Shown here: one piece after another, positions 24,646 through 33,870 of the stretch
How positions within the stretch are numbered: the stretch's first letter is position 1
Layout of the letters: each line of letters begins with the position of its first letter
From: Burkholderia sp. Ax-1719
Lineage (GTDB): Bacteria > Pseudomonadota > Gammaproteobacteria > Burkholderiales > Burkholderiaceae
Assembly: GCF_011753055.1 (NCBI RefSeq)
Contig: NZ_VWWJ01000028.1
Coordinates: 27,419 to 91,418, forward strand
Direction of reading: 5' to 3'
Length of the DNA: 64,000 nt
Notes under the pieces: generated by a model
What the model was told of the DNA's origin: nothing
Databases searched by the model: none
What the model saw: only the letters and a program-made list of their open reading frames with translations
Program-made: the position numbers and the translations under genes

Positions 24646-26130
24646 CTATTGCGGCTGGTCGCGTTCGCGCAGCAGATCGTGCAGGCTGCGCGGCGCGGGC
24701 TTGAGCGGCGTGCGATGCTGGGTCCAGCCCATCTGCTGCGAGGGCGCAAGTGCGCGCAGGCGCGTCGCAGCCCAGCGCAAAGCGCGATACGCGCGCGGGT
24801 GCGCGAATGCGCCGCTCCAGAAGCGCCAGATGAACTGCTCGCTGCGGCTGTGGTTCGCGCCCTGGCCGCGCAGCGGATGCGCCACGTCTTCGTCCGGATC
24901 GCGATTCGCTTCGGTGCGCAGACGCACCAGCAATTGCGGAATCGGAATGCGCACCGGGCAGACCTCGCCGCATGCGCCGCACAGGCTCGATGCGGTGGGC
25001 AGATCGGCGGTCGCATCCAGACCCAGCAGATGCGGCGAAATGATCTTGCCGATCGGTCCTGGGTAAGTCGTGCCGTAGGCATGGCCACCGATGCGTGTGT
25101 ACACCGGGCAGTGATTCATGCACGCGCCGCAGCGGATACATTGCAGCGTGGCGCGTAGTTGCTCGTCGGCGTAGGCCTGGCTGCGGCCATTGTCGAGCAG
25201 CACGAGATGCACTTCGCGCGGACCGTCTTTTTCGCCTGCGCGGCGCGGGCTGCTGATGAGGTTGAAATACGTCGTGATCGGCTGACCGGTGGCCGAACGC
25301 GTGAGCAGGCTCGACAGCGGCACGATATGTTCGAGCTTCGCCACCACTTTTTCCATGCCCATGATCGCGATATGCACATCGGGCACCGTGGTCGAGAGGC
25401 GGCCATTGCCTTCGTTTTCCACCAGCCAGAGCGTGCCCGTATCGGCGGCGGCGAAATTCACGCCCGAAAGACCAATCTGCGCATCGACGAAGGCGCGGCG
25501 CAGCGCGCGGCGGCCCGTCTGGATCAGCGCATCGACGTCTTCTGTATAAGGCGTATCCGGGATGTGCGCCTCGAACAGATGGGCGATATCGCCCTTCGTT
25601 TTATGAATCGCGGGCATCACGATATGCGAGGGCTTTTCGCCTGCGAGCTGCACGATGTACTCGCCCATATCCGATTCGATGCAATCGATGCCGCGCTCGC
25701 CGAGGTAATGATTCAGCTCGATTTCCTCGCTCGCCATCGACTTGCCCTTGATGACGCGCGTGGCCGCGTGGCGCTGGGCGATGCCGCGGACAATGCGATT
25801 GGCGTCGTCGGCGGTTTCGGCCCAATGGACGTGCACGCCGTTGGCGCGCAGTCGGGTTTCGAGTTGTTCGAGCAGATCGGGCAGACGCGTCAGCGCGTGC
25901 TGGCGCACCGCTTCGCCCAGGTCGCGCAGCGCTTCGAGTTCGTCGGCTTCGGGGAATTGCGCGGCGCGTTTGCCTTGCAGGAAGTCCATCGCGCCGCGAA
26001 AGCTCTGGCGCAACTGCGGATCGTCGAGCGCCGTGCGGGCGCGCTGGCGAAATTCGGCGGTGGGCACGAAATGCAGCGTATTTTCATCGCTTGGTCGTCC
26101 GGCTTGGGCGGCGTGGGCGGTCGTGCTCAT
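24646..26130 (-). CDS. lutB: Lactate utilisation iron-sulfur protein LutB
   Basis: 494 residues. The N-terminal part (about 90-310) is a LUD domain (KGKSMASEEIELNHYL, ESDMGEYIVQLAGEKPSHIVMPAIHKTK, GVNFAAADTGTLWLVENEGN). Cys 331, 334, 337 and 341 and Cys 384, 387 and 391 are the ligands of two 4Fe-4S clusters (CIRCGACMNHCPVYTRIGG and CGACGEVCPVRIPI). With LutA and LutC it oxidises L-lactate to pyruvate on the cytoplasmic face of the membrane. Its ATG overlaps the lutC stop by 4 bp. Confidence 0.95.
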   Translation of the reverse strand: MSTTAHAAQAGRPSDENTLHFVPTAEFRQRARTALDDPQLRQSFRGAMDFLQGKRAAQFPEADELEALRDLGEAVRQHALTRLPDLLEQLETRLRANGVHVHWAETADDANRIVRGIAQRHAATRVIKGKSMASEEIELNHYLGERGIDCIESDMGEYIVQLAGEKPSHIVMPAIHKTKGDIAHLFEAHIPDTPYTEDVDALIQTGRRALRRAFVDAQIGLSGVNFAAADTGTLWLVENEGNGRLSTTVPDVHIAIMGMEKVVAKLEHIVPLSSLLTRSATGQPITTYFNLISSPRRAGEKDGPREVHLVLLDNGRSQAYADEQLRATLQCIRCGACMNHCPVYTRIGGHAYGTTYPGPIGKIISPHLLGLDATADLPTASSLCGACGEVCPVRIPIPQLLVRLRTEANRDPDEDVAHPLRGQGANHSRSEQFIWRFWSGAFAHPRAYRALRWAATRLRALAPSQQMGWTQHRTPLKPAPRSLHDLLRERDQPQ

Positions 26131-26894
26131 TGCGCGGCTCCGTTCGAATTGGCCTGCAGGGTGGTTTGCGCTTGATCGTCGGTCAAGACAACGACCCAGA
26201 GCGCGCGTGGACCATGCGCGCCGTACGCGGTGGTCTGCTGGATGTCGGAAGTCTTCGAGGGCCCGGAGATCATCACGAGGTTGGTCGGCATGCCGTCGCG
26301 CCAGCGCTCGGCCGCAACGGCGGAGTGCAGATCCGCATGCAGGGTGTTGGCGTGCACGAGCGCGATGTGCAGCGGCGGCACGAGCGAGACGGTGCGCGGC
26401 GCGTTGGCGTCGGGGACGACCACCAGCGTGCCGGTGGCCGCGAGCCCGGAGCGCGCGACTGTAAAGCCCGCGTCGATGGTGTCAAACAGTTCGGACTTCC
26501 AGGTTTCGATCGGCTTTTCATAAGTGCATGTTTCGATGACCGGAGCGTGGGTCCGAAGCGCATCGGCCAGCGAGATGCCTTCGCTGCACGACGTATCGAG
26601 CAGCAGGCGCTCTACGCCCGTTGCCGCGAGCCGTTGCGCGAGGGCTGCAGCCCATGTCTGCGTGCTTGCGCAGACCACATCGGCGTGTGCGGCTTCGAGC
26701 ATGCGCTGGAACTGCGCGACGCGCGCTGTTTGGGTCGCGAGCATCGCTGCATCGTGAGCGCGGCGCTGCGCGTAGTGCGCGTCGATGCGTTGATCGAGCA
26801 CGCCAACATCTGCCGCAACGGCAGGCGCATTTGCGCGCAGACGGCCCAGCATGCGTGCGCGCGCACCCAGGGTATCGAGTTGATCCACGCTCAT
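26127..26894 (-). CDS. lutC: Lactate utilisation protein LutC
   Basis: 255 residues from the ATG at 26894, overlapping the end of lutA by 4 bp. The C-terminal LUD domain shows DAGFTVARSGLAATGTLVVVPDANAPRTVSLVPPLHIALVHANTL and TNLVMISGPSKTSDIQQTTAYGAHGPRALWVVVL, the conserved core of LutC/YkgG proteins. It has no iron-sulfur Cys cluster and acts as a partner of LutA and LutB in lactate oxidation. The order lutA-lutC-lutB differs from the lutABC order of Bacillus. Confidence 0.93.
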   Translation of the reverse strand: MSVDQLDTLGARARMLGRLRANAPAVAADVGVLDQRIDAHYAQRRAHDAAMLATQTARVAQFQRMLEAAHADVVCASTQTWAAALAQRLAATGVERLLLDTSCSEGISLADALRTHAPVIETCTYEKPIETWKSELFDTIDAGFTVARSGLAATGTLVVVPDANAPRTVSLVPPLHIALVHANTLHADLHSAVAAERWRDGMPTNLVMISGPSKTSDIQQTTAYGAHGPRALWVVVLTDDQAQTTLQANSNGAAQ

Positions 26895-27703
26895 GCGGCC
26901 TCCCCTCCGGTGCGACGCCACAGGAACGAGGCGAGATGTTCGACCGCGAGCGGCGCACCCTTGCGTTCCGCGGCGTGGCCGATGTTGAGCAGGCAGCCGC
27001 AGTCGGCGGAGACGAGGCGGTTGCAGCCCGTCGCACACGCCGAGGCGATCTTGTCGGCGACCATCGCGCCGGAGATGTCGGGGTGCTTGAGCGAGAACGT
27101 GCCGCCGAAGCCACAGCATTCGGATTCCCGTTCGTGCTCGATGCGCGTCACGCCGGGTAGCGCATCGACGGCTTCGACGCCGTGCACGCGCGTGCCCATT
27201 TCGCGGCGCGCGCCGCAGGAGGTGTGCAGCACCACGCGTTCTTCGGGCTGCTGGCGCGCGGCGTCGCCGTAAGCGCCGTCTACGCCCAGATCGATGCCGA
27301 GCACGCGCACGAGGAATTCGGTCAACTCGTAGACGCGATCCGCGATCGATGAAGCGCGCGCGGCGTCAGCGGCGTCGCCTTCATCGTCGTTGTTGAAGAG
27401 AGCCGGCCAGTGGTGCCGCATCATGCCCGCGCACGAGCCGGACGGCACAATTACGGGCCAGGGCTGCTCGAACAGGCCGAGTTGGGCGCGCGCGACTTCG
27501 CGCGCCTGGCGTGGGTTGCCGCTGCTGTAGGCGGGCTGCCCGCAGCAGCTCTGGCCGCGCGGGAAGTGGACCGTGAGGCCTTCGCGTTCGAGCAGTTTGA
27601 CAGCGTCCAGCCCCGCCTGGGGCACGAACAGGTCCACGAGGCAGGTCGCGAACAGGTAGACGTCGGTGGGGCGCGGGCCGGTGGGGTATGTCCGTGGCTT
27701 CAT
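26891..27703 (-). CDS. lutA: Lactate utilisation Fe-S oxidoreductase LutA
   Basis: 270 residues from the ATG at 27703. Two CCG (Cys-rich) domains are present: SCCGQPAYSSGN with PSGSCAGMMRHHW in the first half and ECCGFGGTFSLKHPDIS with SADCGCLLN in the second, each binding an iron-sulfur cluster as in heterodisulfide-reductase-like proteins. Its role is electron transfer during L-lactate oxidation. First gene of the lut operon, divergent from lldR, with a probable LldR operator at 27872-27886 in between. The ribosome site is weak, so the start could be slightly further upstream. Confidence 0.93.
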   Translation of the reverse strand: MKPRTYPTGPRPTDVYLFATCLVDLFVPQAGLDAVKLLEREGLTVHFPRGQSCCGQPAYSSGNPRQAREVARAQLGLFEQPWPVIVPSGSCAGMMRHHWPALFNNDDEGDAADAARASSIADRVYELTEFLVRVLGIDLGVDGAYGDAARQQPEERVVLHTSCGARREMGTRVHGVEAVDALPGVTRIEHERESECCGFGGTFSLKHPDISGAMVADKIASACATGCNRLVSADCGCLLNIGHAAERKGAPLAVEHLASFLWRRTGGEAA

Positions 27704-27871
27704 GTCTCGCGGGTATCGATGGGTGCGGATCGGCGTGGATCGGCGCATCTTGCAGGCGTCTCGTGGGCATGCGGGCGGCATCGTCATAACGACAATTGAC
27801 GACGATGCTGGCGCGCACGCGGCGACGGCGGGTTTGTGGCGCATAATTCCCGCTTCAGGCGGCGGCGACAA

Positions 27872-27886
27872 ACTGGTTGGACCAGT
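27872..27886. promoter_or_regulatory. Perfect GntR/FadR-type operator, probably for LldR
   Basis: ACTGGT-TGG-ACCAGT is a perfect 6-bp inverted repeat with a 3-bp centre. The core TGGT-N3-ACCA is the consensus known for FadR-subfamily GntR regulators, including LldR. It sits 38 bp before the lldR start and 169 bp before lutA, in their shared promoter region. Confidence 0.75.
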
Positions 27887-27924
27887 GCGCTTTCGCTCAT
27901 CAGTTGAAGGTTCGGGGACGGGCA

Positions 27925-28749
27925 ATGAGGGACAGGGCTGGCGCGCGTGGGCGCGTCGAAACAGTGATGCGCCGTATGGAAACCGCGCTGCTCGACGGCT
28001 CCTGGCGCGCGGGCGAGAAACTGCCGTCCGAGCGCACACTCGCACAGGATTACGGCGTCGCGCGCAATACGGTGCGCGAGGCGATCCAGCGCCTCGCCGC
28101 GCGCGGGCTGGTGGCGAGCCGCGCAGGCGCGGGCGTGTTCGTCACGGATCAGCTGCGCACGGGCTTTGCTTCGCCTTGGGGGCAACTGGTCGCTGATCAT
28201 CCGGCCTTGCGCGACGATATCCTCGAATTCCGTCGCGTGCTGGAAGGGGCGACTGCCTATTTCGCCGCTCTGCGCGCAAGCGACGACGACCTCGTGCGCA
28301 TCCGCGAGTTGATGGACGAACTGGAGCGCACGCGCGACAGCGACGACAAAGGCGCGGAAGCCGACGCCGATGCGAAGCTCCACGAAGTCATCGCGCAGGC
28401 CTCGCACAACGCCATGTTTCTGCATCTGCACACAAGCGTGCTGGGCGTGCTGCGCGAGCACATCACGATCAACGGTACGGGGTTGCGCGAGCAGAACGAG
28501 GATGCGTCCGGCCTGTTGCTGTTGCAGCACCGCACGCTTTGCGACGCGATCCTCGCGCGCCGTCCCGAGGAAGCCCGTACGGCGATGCAGACACATATCG
28601 ACTTTGTCCGCGCGCGAGTGGGCGAGGAGAGCGGATTGCTCGAAACCGGTCCTACCAGTGAGCGTGCAGTCTGGCCGGGCAGCCCGAAGGCCATCGCCGC
28701 GTCGAAGCCCGCCCAAAAACGCCGCGCGCGCCGCACCAGCAACGATTGA
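27925..28749 (+). CDS. lldR: FadR-subfamily GntR regulator of lactate use
   Basis: 274 residues from the ATG at 27925, preceded by a G-rich ribosome site (GGGGACGGG). The winged helix-turn-helix covers about residues 10-75 (LPSERTLAQDYGVARNTVREAIQRLAARGLVASRAGAGVFV) and an FCD ligand-binding domain follows (about 90-235; the metal- or ligand-binding His occur in DAKLHEVIAQASHN and HIDFVRARV). The tail from about 240 is basic and disordered. It diverges from lutACB-lldP with a perfect operator between them, so it very likely represses that operon until lactate binds. Confidence 0.92.
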   Translation: MRDRAGARGRVETVMRRMETALLDGSWRAGEKLPSERTLAQDYGVARNTVREAIQRLAARGLVASRAGAGVFVTDQLRTGFASPWGQLVADHPALRDDILEFRRVLEGATAYFAALRASDDDLVRIRELMDELERTRDSDDKGAEADADAKLHEVIAQASHNAMFLHLHTSVLGVLREHITINGTGLREQNEDASGLLLLQHRTLCDAILARRPEEARTAMQTHIDFVRARVGEESGLLETGPTSERAVWPGSPKAIAASKPAQKRRARRTSND

Positions 28750-28844
28750 CCATGCGGCGAAAGTCGGCCAGGCGGCGTGTAGCGGCCAAAGGCTGCTAAA
28801 GTCGGCGCAGTACCGGCAAACACCCACAACAAGGAGGCAAGGCC

Positions 28845-29225
28845 ATGAACCCGCCCACCGCGCGTATCGAATCCCTGAGCGCCGTGACGCTCACCGTGAG
28901 CGACATTGCGCGTTCGGTACGCTTCTACGAAACGCTGGGCTTTGCGCACAAACCCGGTCCGTCGATTGCCGGTTTCGCGTCGTTCGTGCTGGGCGAGCTG
29001 GGGCCGGCCTGCTATCTGAATCTGCTCGAAGGCGAGCACGGCAAGGTCGAGGGCTGGGGCCGCGCGATCTTCTACGTTTCGGATGTCGATGTCTTTTATG
29101 CGCAGATCCGCGCTGCGGGCATCACGCCCGAGTTCGCGCCGCAGGATGCGCCATGGGCCGAGCGCTATTTCCACGTGCTCGATCCCGATGGCCATGAATT
29201 GAGCTTTGCGAAGCCGCTGGGCTGA
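28845..29225 (+). CDS. VOC superfamily (glyoxalase-like) protein
   Basis: 126 residues with an excellent ribosome site (AAGGAGG) before the ATG. Two beta-alpha-beta-beta-beta halves are visible: SAVTLTVSDIARSVRFYETLGFAHKPG at the start and AIFYVSDVDVFYAQIRAAGITPEF in the middle, ending in HVLDPDGHELSFAKPLG, the usual glyoxalase/dioxygenase-fold finish with a metal-ligand Glu. It is probably a cytoplasmic metal-dependent enzyme of lactoylglutathione-lyase type or a resistance-type binder. Small single gene, 95 bp after lldR; the reaction cannot be named. Confidence 0.85.
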   Translation: MNPPTARIESLSAVTLTVSDIARSVRFYETLGFAHKPGPSIAGFASFVLGELGPACYLNLLEGEHGKVEGWGRAIFYVSDVDVFYAQIRAAGITPEFAPQDAPWAERYFHVLDPDGHELSFAKPLG

Positions 29226-29354
29226 GCCTGTCGGCATTCATGCATTTGAAATATGTGTGACACCCGTAGCGCCGATAGTGGCGCGTGGCCGTGTCCGTCC
29301 GCGTGTGAAGCGCGAGCGTCGCGGGTTGTCATTGATCGAAAGAGGAGAGTCGCC

Positions 29355-30296
29355 ATGAACGAAATGGATCGCGCGGAGTATTCCGCGCAGGCGGAGCAGG
29401 AAGCCGAACGCGAGCGCCGTCGCCGTCTCAACGAAGAACTCATCGACGCCTACGACGAAGAGCTCGAAATGGAAGTCGACGACCGCCTTCAGGAAGGCGG
29501 TCTGGAGCTTAGCGACGAAGCGCGCGCGCTGCGCAAGGTGTATTTCCGCGAGCTGATCCGCCTGCAGGGCGAACTGGTGAAGATGCAGGACTGGATCGTC
29601 AGCACGGGTCATCGCCTCGTGGTGATTTTTGAAGGCCGCGATGCGGCGGGCAAGGGCGGCGTCATCAAGCGCATCACGCAGCGCCTGAACCCGCGCATGT
29701 GCCGCGTGGCCGCGCTGCCCGCGCCGAACAACCGCGAACGCACGCAGTGGTATTTCCAGCGCTACGTCCAGCATCTGCCGGCGGGCGGCGAAATGGTGCT
29801 GTTCGACCGTAGCTGGTACAACCGCGCGGGCGTCGAACGCGTGATGAACTTCTGCTCCGACGACGAGTACGAGGAGTTTTTCCGCTCGGTGCCCGAGTTT
29901 GAAAAGATGCTGGTGCGCAGCGGCATCCAGATCGTCAAGTACTGGTTCTCGATCACCGACGACGAGCAGGAAGTGCGCTTCCAGAGCCGCATCGACGATC
30001 CGCTCAAGCAGTGGAAGCTTTCGCCGATGGACCTCGAAAGCCGTCGCCGCTGGGAAGCCTACACGCACGTCAAGGAAGCGATGCTGGCGCGCTCGCATAT
30101 TCCGGAAGCGCCGTGGTGGGTCGTGCAGGGCGTGGATAAAAAGCGGGCGCGCCTGAACTGCATCAGCCATCTGCTGAGCCAGGTGCCGTACCACGAGATC
30201 GAGCATCCGCAGGTGACGCTGCCCGCGCGCGTGCATCATCCGGACTATATTCGCCAGCCGGTGCCGCCGGAGATGTTCGTGCCCGATCTGTACTGA
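29355..30296 (+). CDS. ppk2: Polyphosphate kinase 2 (PPK2) family protein
   Basis: 313 residues from the ATG at 29355, with GAGGAGA upstream. The single PPK2 domain contains Walker A IFEGRDAAGKGGVIKRI (about residue 93), the lid region RVAALPAPNNRERTQWYFQRY and Walker B FDRSWYNRAGVERVM. Such enzymes use polyphosphate to phosphorylate nucleoside mono- or diphosphates; length and sequence suit class I, which makes NTP from NDP. The first 60 residues are highly charged and probably helical. It is followed by a strong terminator shared with the convergent phosphate transporter gene, a sensible pairing of phosphate uptake and polyphosphate use. Confidence 0.93.
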   Translation: MNEMDRAEYSAQAEQEAERERRRRLNEELIDAYDEELEMEVDDRLQEGGLELSDEARALRKVYFRELIRLQGELVKMQDWIVSTGHRLVVIFEGRDAAGKGGVIKRITQRLNPRMCRVAALPAPNNRERTQWYFQRYVQHLPAGGEMVLFDRSWYNRAGVERVMNFCSDDEYEEFFRSVPEFEKMLVRSGIQIVKYWFSITDDEQEVRFQSRIDDPLKQWKLSPMDLESRRRWEAYTHVKEAMLARSHIPEAPWWVVQGVDKKRARLNCISHLLSQVPYHEIEHPQVTLPARVHHPDYIRQPVPPEMFVPDLY

Positions 30297-30317
30297 TCGA
30301 CACGTTGATGCAATAAG

Positions 30318-30354
30318 AAAAGCCGCGCTTCCATTCAGGAAGCGCGGCTTTTTT
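30318..30354. terminator. Bidirectional intrinsic terminator between ppk2 and pit
   Basis: AAGCCGCGCTTCC (30320-30332) and GGAAGCGCGGCTT (30338-30350) form a perfect 13-bp stem with loop ATTCA, followed by TTTTTT on the plus strand and TTTTC on the minus strand. It serves both convergent genes. Confidence 0.9.
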
Positions 30355-30375
30355 ACGTGCCGGGGAATCAGATCA

Positions 30376-31965
30376 TCAGAACAGGTGGCGGAACAGCCAG
30401 TAGAGCGCGCCCGCGAGCACGATCGACACCGGCAGCGTGAGCACCCACGCCAGGATGAGGCTGCGCACCGTGTTCCATTGCAGACCCGAACCGTTGGCGG
30501 CCATCGTGCCCGCCACGCCCGAGGACAGCACGTGCGTGGTCGACACCGGCAGGCCGTAGACGTCGGCGGCGCCGATCGTTGCCATCGCCACGAGTTCGGC
30601 GCTCGCGCCCTGGCCGTAGGTCAGGTGCGTTTTGCCGATGCGCTCGCCCACCGTCACGACGATGCGCTTCCAGCCCACCATCGTGCCCAGACCCAGCGCG
30701 ATGGCCACCGCCACCTTCACCCACGTCGGGATGAACTTGGTGGCGTGATCGGTCTGCGCCTTGAAGTTGTCGATGGCCTTGGCGTCGGCGGGCGAGAAGG
30801 CGGGTTGCTTGGCCTTGTCCATCAGGCGGATCGCTTCGGAGGCCAGATACATGTTGTTGCGCACGTTATCGACCACCGATTGCGGCACCTGCGAGATCGA
30901 ACCGTAGCCGCCGACCTGCTCGCCCAGCTGGTTCGACAGCGCGGCGAGCGCCGGCACCGTCGCCGGCGTGGCCGAGCGCGAGCCCACGAAGCGCTCGACT
31001 TCGGCGCGCGCATCGGCGGGCGCGGCCACGCCGTTTGCGTACTTGGTGAGCGTGTTGGCGGCCTCATGCGCGACGGCGATGAAGGTCTGTGTTTCGGCGG
31101 GCGTCACGGCCTTGTTGAGCGCGTAGGCAGTGGGCACCGTGCCGATCAGGATCAGCATGATGAGGCCCATACCCTTCTGGCCGTCGTTCGAACCGTGCGC
31201 GAACGACACGCCGGTGCAGGTCAGGATCAGCAGCGCGCGGATCCAGAACGGCGGCGGCTCGTTGCCCTTCGGCTCGCTATAGAGCGCGGGCACCTTCACC
31301 AGCGCCTTGAGCACGAGCAGCAGGAGCGCGGCCAGCAGGAAGCCGACGATCGGCGAGAACAGCAGCGACTTGCCGACGCCCAGCGCCTGGCTCCAGTCCA
31401 CGCCGCTCGTACCGTTCGCGCCGTGCATCAGCTGGTTCATCAGGCCCACGCCGATGATCGAGCCGATCAGCGTGTGCGAGCTCGATGAAGGCAGGCCGAA
31501 ATACCACGTGCCCAGATTCCAGATGATGGCGGCGATCAGCAGGGCGAACACCATCGCGAAACCCGCGCTGCTGCCCACCTGCAGGATCAGCTCGACGGGC
31601 AACAACTGCAGGATGCCGAAGGCCACGGCCCCGGTCGAGGTCAGCACGCCGAGGAAGTTCCAGGCGCCCGACCAGATCACGGCGAGGTTGGGCGAGAGCG
31701 AGTGCGTGTAGATGACGGTCGCAACGGCATTCGCGGTATCGTGGAAGCCGTTGACGAATTCGAAGCCCAGTGCGATCAGCAGGGCGATGCCGAGCAACAG
31801 CCACGGCAACGCGGAGCTTTCGCGCACGGGAGAAAGGTCGTCGGCGAGATGCATGCCTACATAGACGGCACCGGCAGCGATGACGAGCAGGAAAACGAGC
31901 AGGCTCGCGTTACGGCCGCGCGTGGGCGCGGCGCCCGGCTGCGGTGACAGGGAAAGATCCGGCAT
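30376..31965 (-). CDS. pit: Inorganic phosphate transporter, PiT family
   Basis: 529 residues with about ten membrane helices. The two PiT signature repeats are GFEFVNGFHDTANAVATVIYTHSLSP near residue 68 and TIGAADVYGLPVSTTHVLSSGVAGTMAANGSGLQW near 465, with a mirrored FGLPSSSSHTLIGSIIGVGLMNQ half in between. It imports metal-phosphate complexes driven by protons. A hydrophilic segment of about 110 residues between helices (about 290-410) is the usual cytoplasmic loop of long bacterial Pit proteins. Transcribed alone toward the shared terminator; no Pho box is obvious upstream. Confidence 0.93.
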   Translation of the reverse strand: MPDLSLSPQPGAAPTRGRNASLLVFLLVIAAGAVYVGMHLADDLSPVRESSALPWLLLGIALLIALGFEFVNGFHDTANAVATVIYTHSLSPNLAVIWSGAWNFLGVLTSTGAVAFGILQLLPVELILQVGSSAGFAMVFALLIAAIIWNLGTWYFGLPSSSSHTLIGSIIGVGLMNQLMHGANGTSGVDWSQALGVGKSLLFSPIVGFLLAALLLLVLKALVKVPALYSEPKGNEPPPFWIRALLILTCTGVSFAHGSNDGQKGMGLIMLILIGTVPTAYALNKAVTPAETQTFIAVAHEAANTLTKYANGVAAPADARAEVERFVGSRSATPATVPALAALSNQLGEQVGGYGSISQVPQSVVDNVRNNMYLASEAIRLMDKAKQPAFSPADAKAIDNFKAQTDHATKFIPTWVKVAVAIALGLGTMVGWKRIVVTVGERIGKTHLTYGQGASAELVAMATIGAADVYGLPVSTTHVLSSGVAGTMAANGSGLQWNTVRSLILAWVLTLPVSIVLAGALYWLFRHLF

Positions 31966-32178
31966 GACGAGCAGGCTCCTGTGTGTAGCGGGTAGTGAGA
32001 AAACAGGGGGATTTGTTCAGTCGAAACCGCTTTGAAAGCGGCGGTGAAAGCAACGCTTCCGATCATGCGGAGCATGCGTGACGGATTGATGACATCGAGG
32101 AGCAAGCCATGCCGAAGGACGGCCGCAGGCGGTAAAAAATGGCCGCTGCAGGCGGGTTTTTGTCGGAGGATTGCGGAC

Positions 32179-33834
32179 TTGGCGGATCGTATTCAGGAGT
32201 CTGTGCAAGGGCCGTCCGCGCATGGGCTGGCGAGGCGCGTTTTCGCTCCCGGCCGGCGCCTGCGGGTGCGACGCTGGATCTTCGCGCGCGGCAAGGATCT
32301 GACCGGGCTGATCGGCGGTCATCCGTTTTTTGCGGGGTGGGCGGGCACGCTCGTCGCCACGCTGATGGCGGCGCTCACCTACGCGGCGCTTTATGAAGGG
32401 CGTGCCGAGGAGCTGCGCCACGCGGTCGAGAATTCGTCGAATATCGTGCGCATCGTCACAAGCGATATCGCGCGCAACGTCGAGCTCTACGATCTGTCGC
32501 TGCGCGCGGTCGTGTCGGGCGCGCAGCAGCCGCAGACCTGGGCGCTGCCCGACGCGCTGCGTCAGCGCATGCTGTTCGATCGCGCCACGGCGGCGTCGTT
32601 TCTCGGCGGCGCTTATGTGCTGGATGCGCAGGGGCGCGTGAAGGCTTCGCAAAGCGGCAACCTCGCGCCCGGCGTTTCCTTTGCCGACCGCGATTACTTC
32701 GTTGCGCAGCAGCGCGATCCGCATGCCGGTCTGTTTATTTCGAAGCCCTATCTATCGCGCCTGCGCAAGGGCGTGCTGTCGATCGCGCTGTCGCGCCGTA
32801 TCGACGCGCCCGATGGGTCCTTCGCGGGTGTTGCATTGCTCGGCGTGCGGCTCGAATACTTCCAGCAGCTCGTGGAACGCATCGACGTGGGGCAGCGCGG
32901 CGGCGTTTTCATCATCATGCAGGACGGTACGCTGCTCGCGAGCAAGCCGATGATGCCGCTTGGCATCGGTGCGAATTATGCTAGCTGGCACAACTACCGC
33001 ATCATCTCGCAGCACGACGCGGGTACCTTCACCGCGCATTCGGAAGCGGATGGCGTGGAGCGCGTCTACACCTATGCGCATGTGGGCACGATGCCGGTCA
33101 TCGTGGGCGTGGCGCCGGCCGTCGACGATATTCTCGCCAGCTGGCGGCGGCGTTCGTGGCTCGCGCTGGCCATGACGACGGTGTTCGGCGGCGCATGGGT
33201 GGCGGTGTCGTGGATTCTCGCGTTCGCGCTGCGCGACAAGGTGCTCGCGCAAGCCGCGTTGCAACGGCTCGCGCTCACCGATCCGCTGACGGGCCTCGCG
33301 AATCGCCGGGCGCTGGATGAGCGACTGATCGTCGAATGGCGGCGTGCGGTGCGCTCGCAACAGCCGCTCGCGGTGCTGTTCTTCGATATCGATCACTTCA
33401 AGATCTTCAACGACACCTACGGCCACGCAGCGGGCGACGAAGTGCTCGCGCTGGTGGCCGAGCGGATTTCCTCGGGCACACGGCGAGCTTCGGACATGAC
33501 GGCGCGCTACGGCGGCGAGGAGTTCGCGGTCGTGCTGCCCGGCACGCCGCTGGCGGGCGCGCAGAAGATCGCCGAAAAAATCCGGCGACGGGTGGAGTCG
33601 GCCAATCTTTCGCATAGCGGTTCGCGCTACGGCCGCGTCACGGTGAGCGTGGGCTGTGCGGGCTGCGCGCCGCCGGTGGCAGGCAGCGGCGGTGGCAGCG
33701 GCGCACAATTGCTGGCCGCCGCCGACGTGCTTCTCTACGAAGCGAAGTCGGCGGGGCGCAACCAGGTGCATGCAAAAGAGTGGACCGGCGAGACGGGCTC
33801 TGCGTCCGCGACGGACGCGCCGTCTCCGTCCTGA
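32179..33834 (+). CDS. Membrane-bound diguanylate cyclase with dCache-like sensor
   Basis: 551 residues if translation starts at the TTG at 32179, which has GGAGG nine bases upstream; in-frame starts at 32032, 32065 or 32089 are possible but poorly supported. Two membrane helices (about residues 45-65 and 330-350) enclose a periplasmic sensor region (SNIVRIVTSDIARNVELYDLSLRAVV, SFADRDYFVAQQRDPHAGLFISKPYLSR) of double-Cache type. The GGDEF domain follows (LTDPLTGLANRRALDERL), with GGEEF at 445-449 and an intact inhibitory RxxD site at 436-439, so the cyclase should be active and product-inhibited. It makes c-di-GMP in response to an external signal. A short hairpin at 33838-33855 may end it. 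Confidence 0.9.
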   Translation: MADRIQESVQGPSAHGLARRVFAPGRRLRVRRWIFARGKDLTGLIGGHPFFAGWAGTLVATLMAALTYAALYEGRAEELRHAVENSSNIVRIVTSDIARNVELYDLSLRAVVSGAQQPQTWALPDALRQRMLFDRATAASFLGGAYVLDAQGRVKASQSGNLAPGVSFADRDYFVAQQRDPHAGLFISKPYLSRLRKGVLSIALSRRIDAPDGSFAGVALLGVRLEYFQQLVERIDVGQRGGVFIIMQDGTLLASKPMMPLGIGANYASWHNYRIISQHDAGTFTAHSEADGVERVYTYAHVGTMPVIVGVAPAVDDILASWRRRSWLALAMTTVFGGAWVAVSWILAFALRDKVLAQAALQRLALTDPLTGLANRRALDERLIVEWRRAVRSQQPLAVLFFDIDHFKIFNDTYGHAAGDEVLALVAERISSGTRRASDMTARYGGEEFAVVLPGTPLAGAQKIAEKIRRRVESANLSHSGSRYGRVTVSVGCAGCAPPVAGSGGGSGAQLLAAADVLLYEAKSAGRNQVHAKEWTGETGSASATDAPSPS

Positions 33835-33870
33835 CTGGCGCGGTCTGAACCGCGCGTGAACTTCGCGCCT

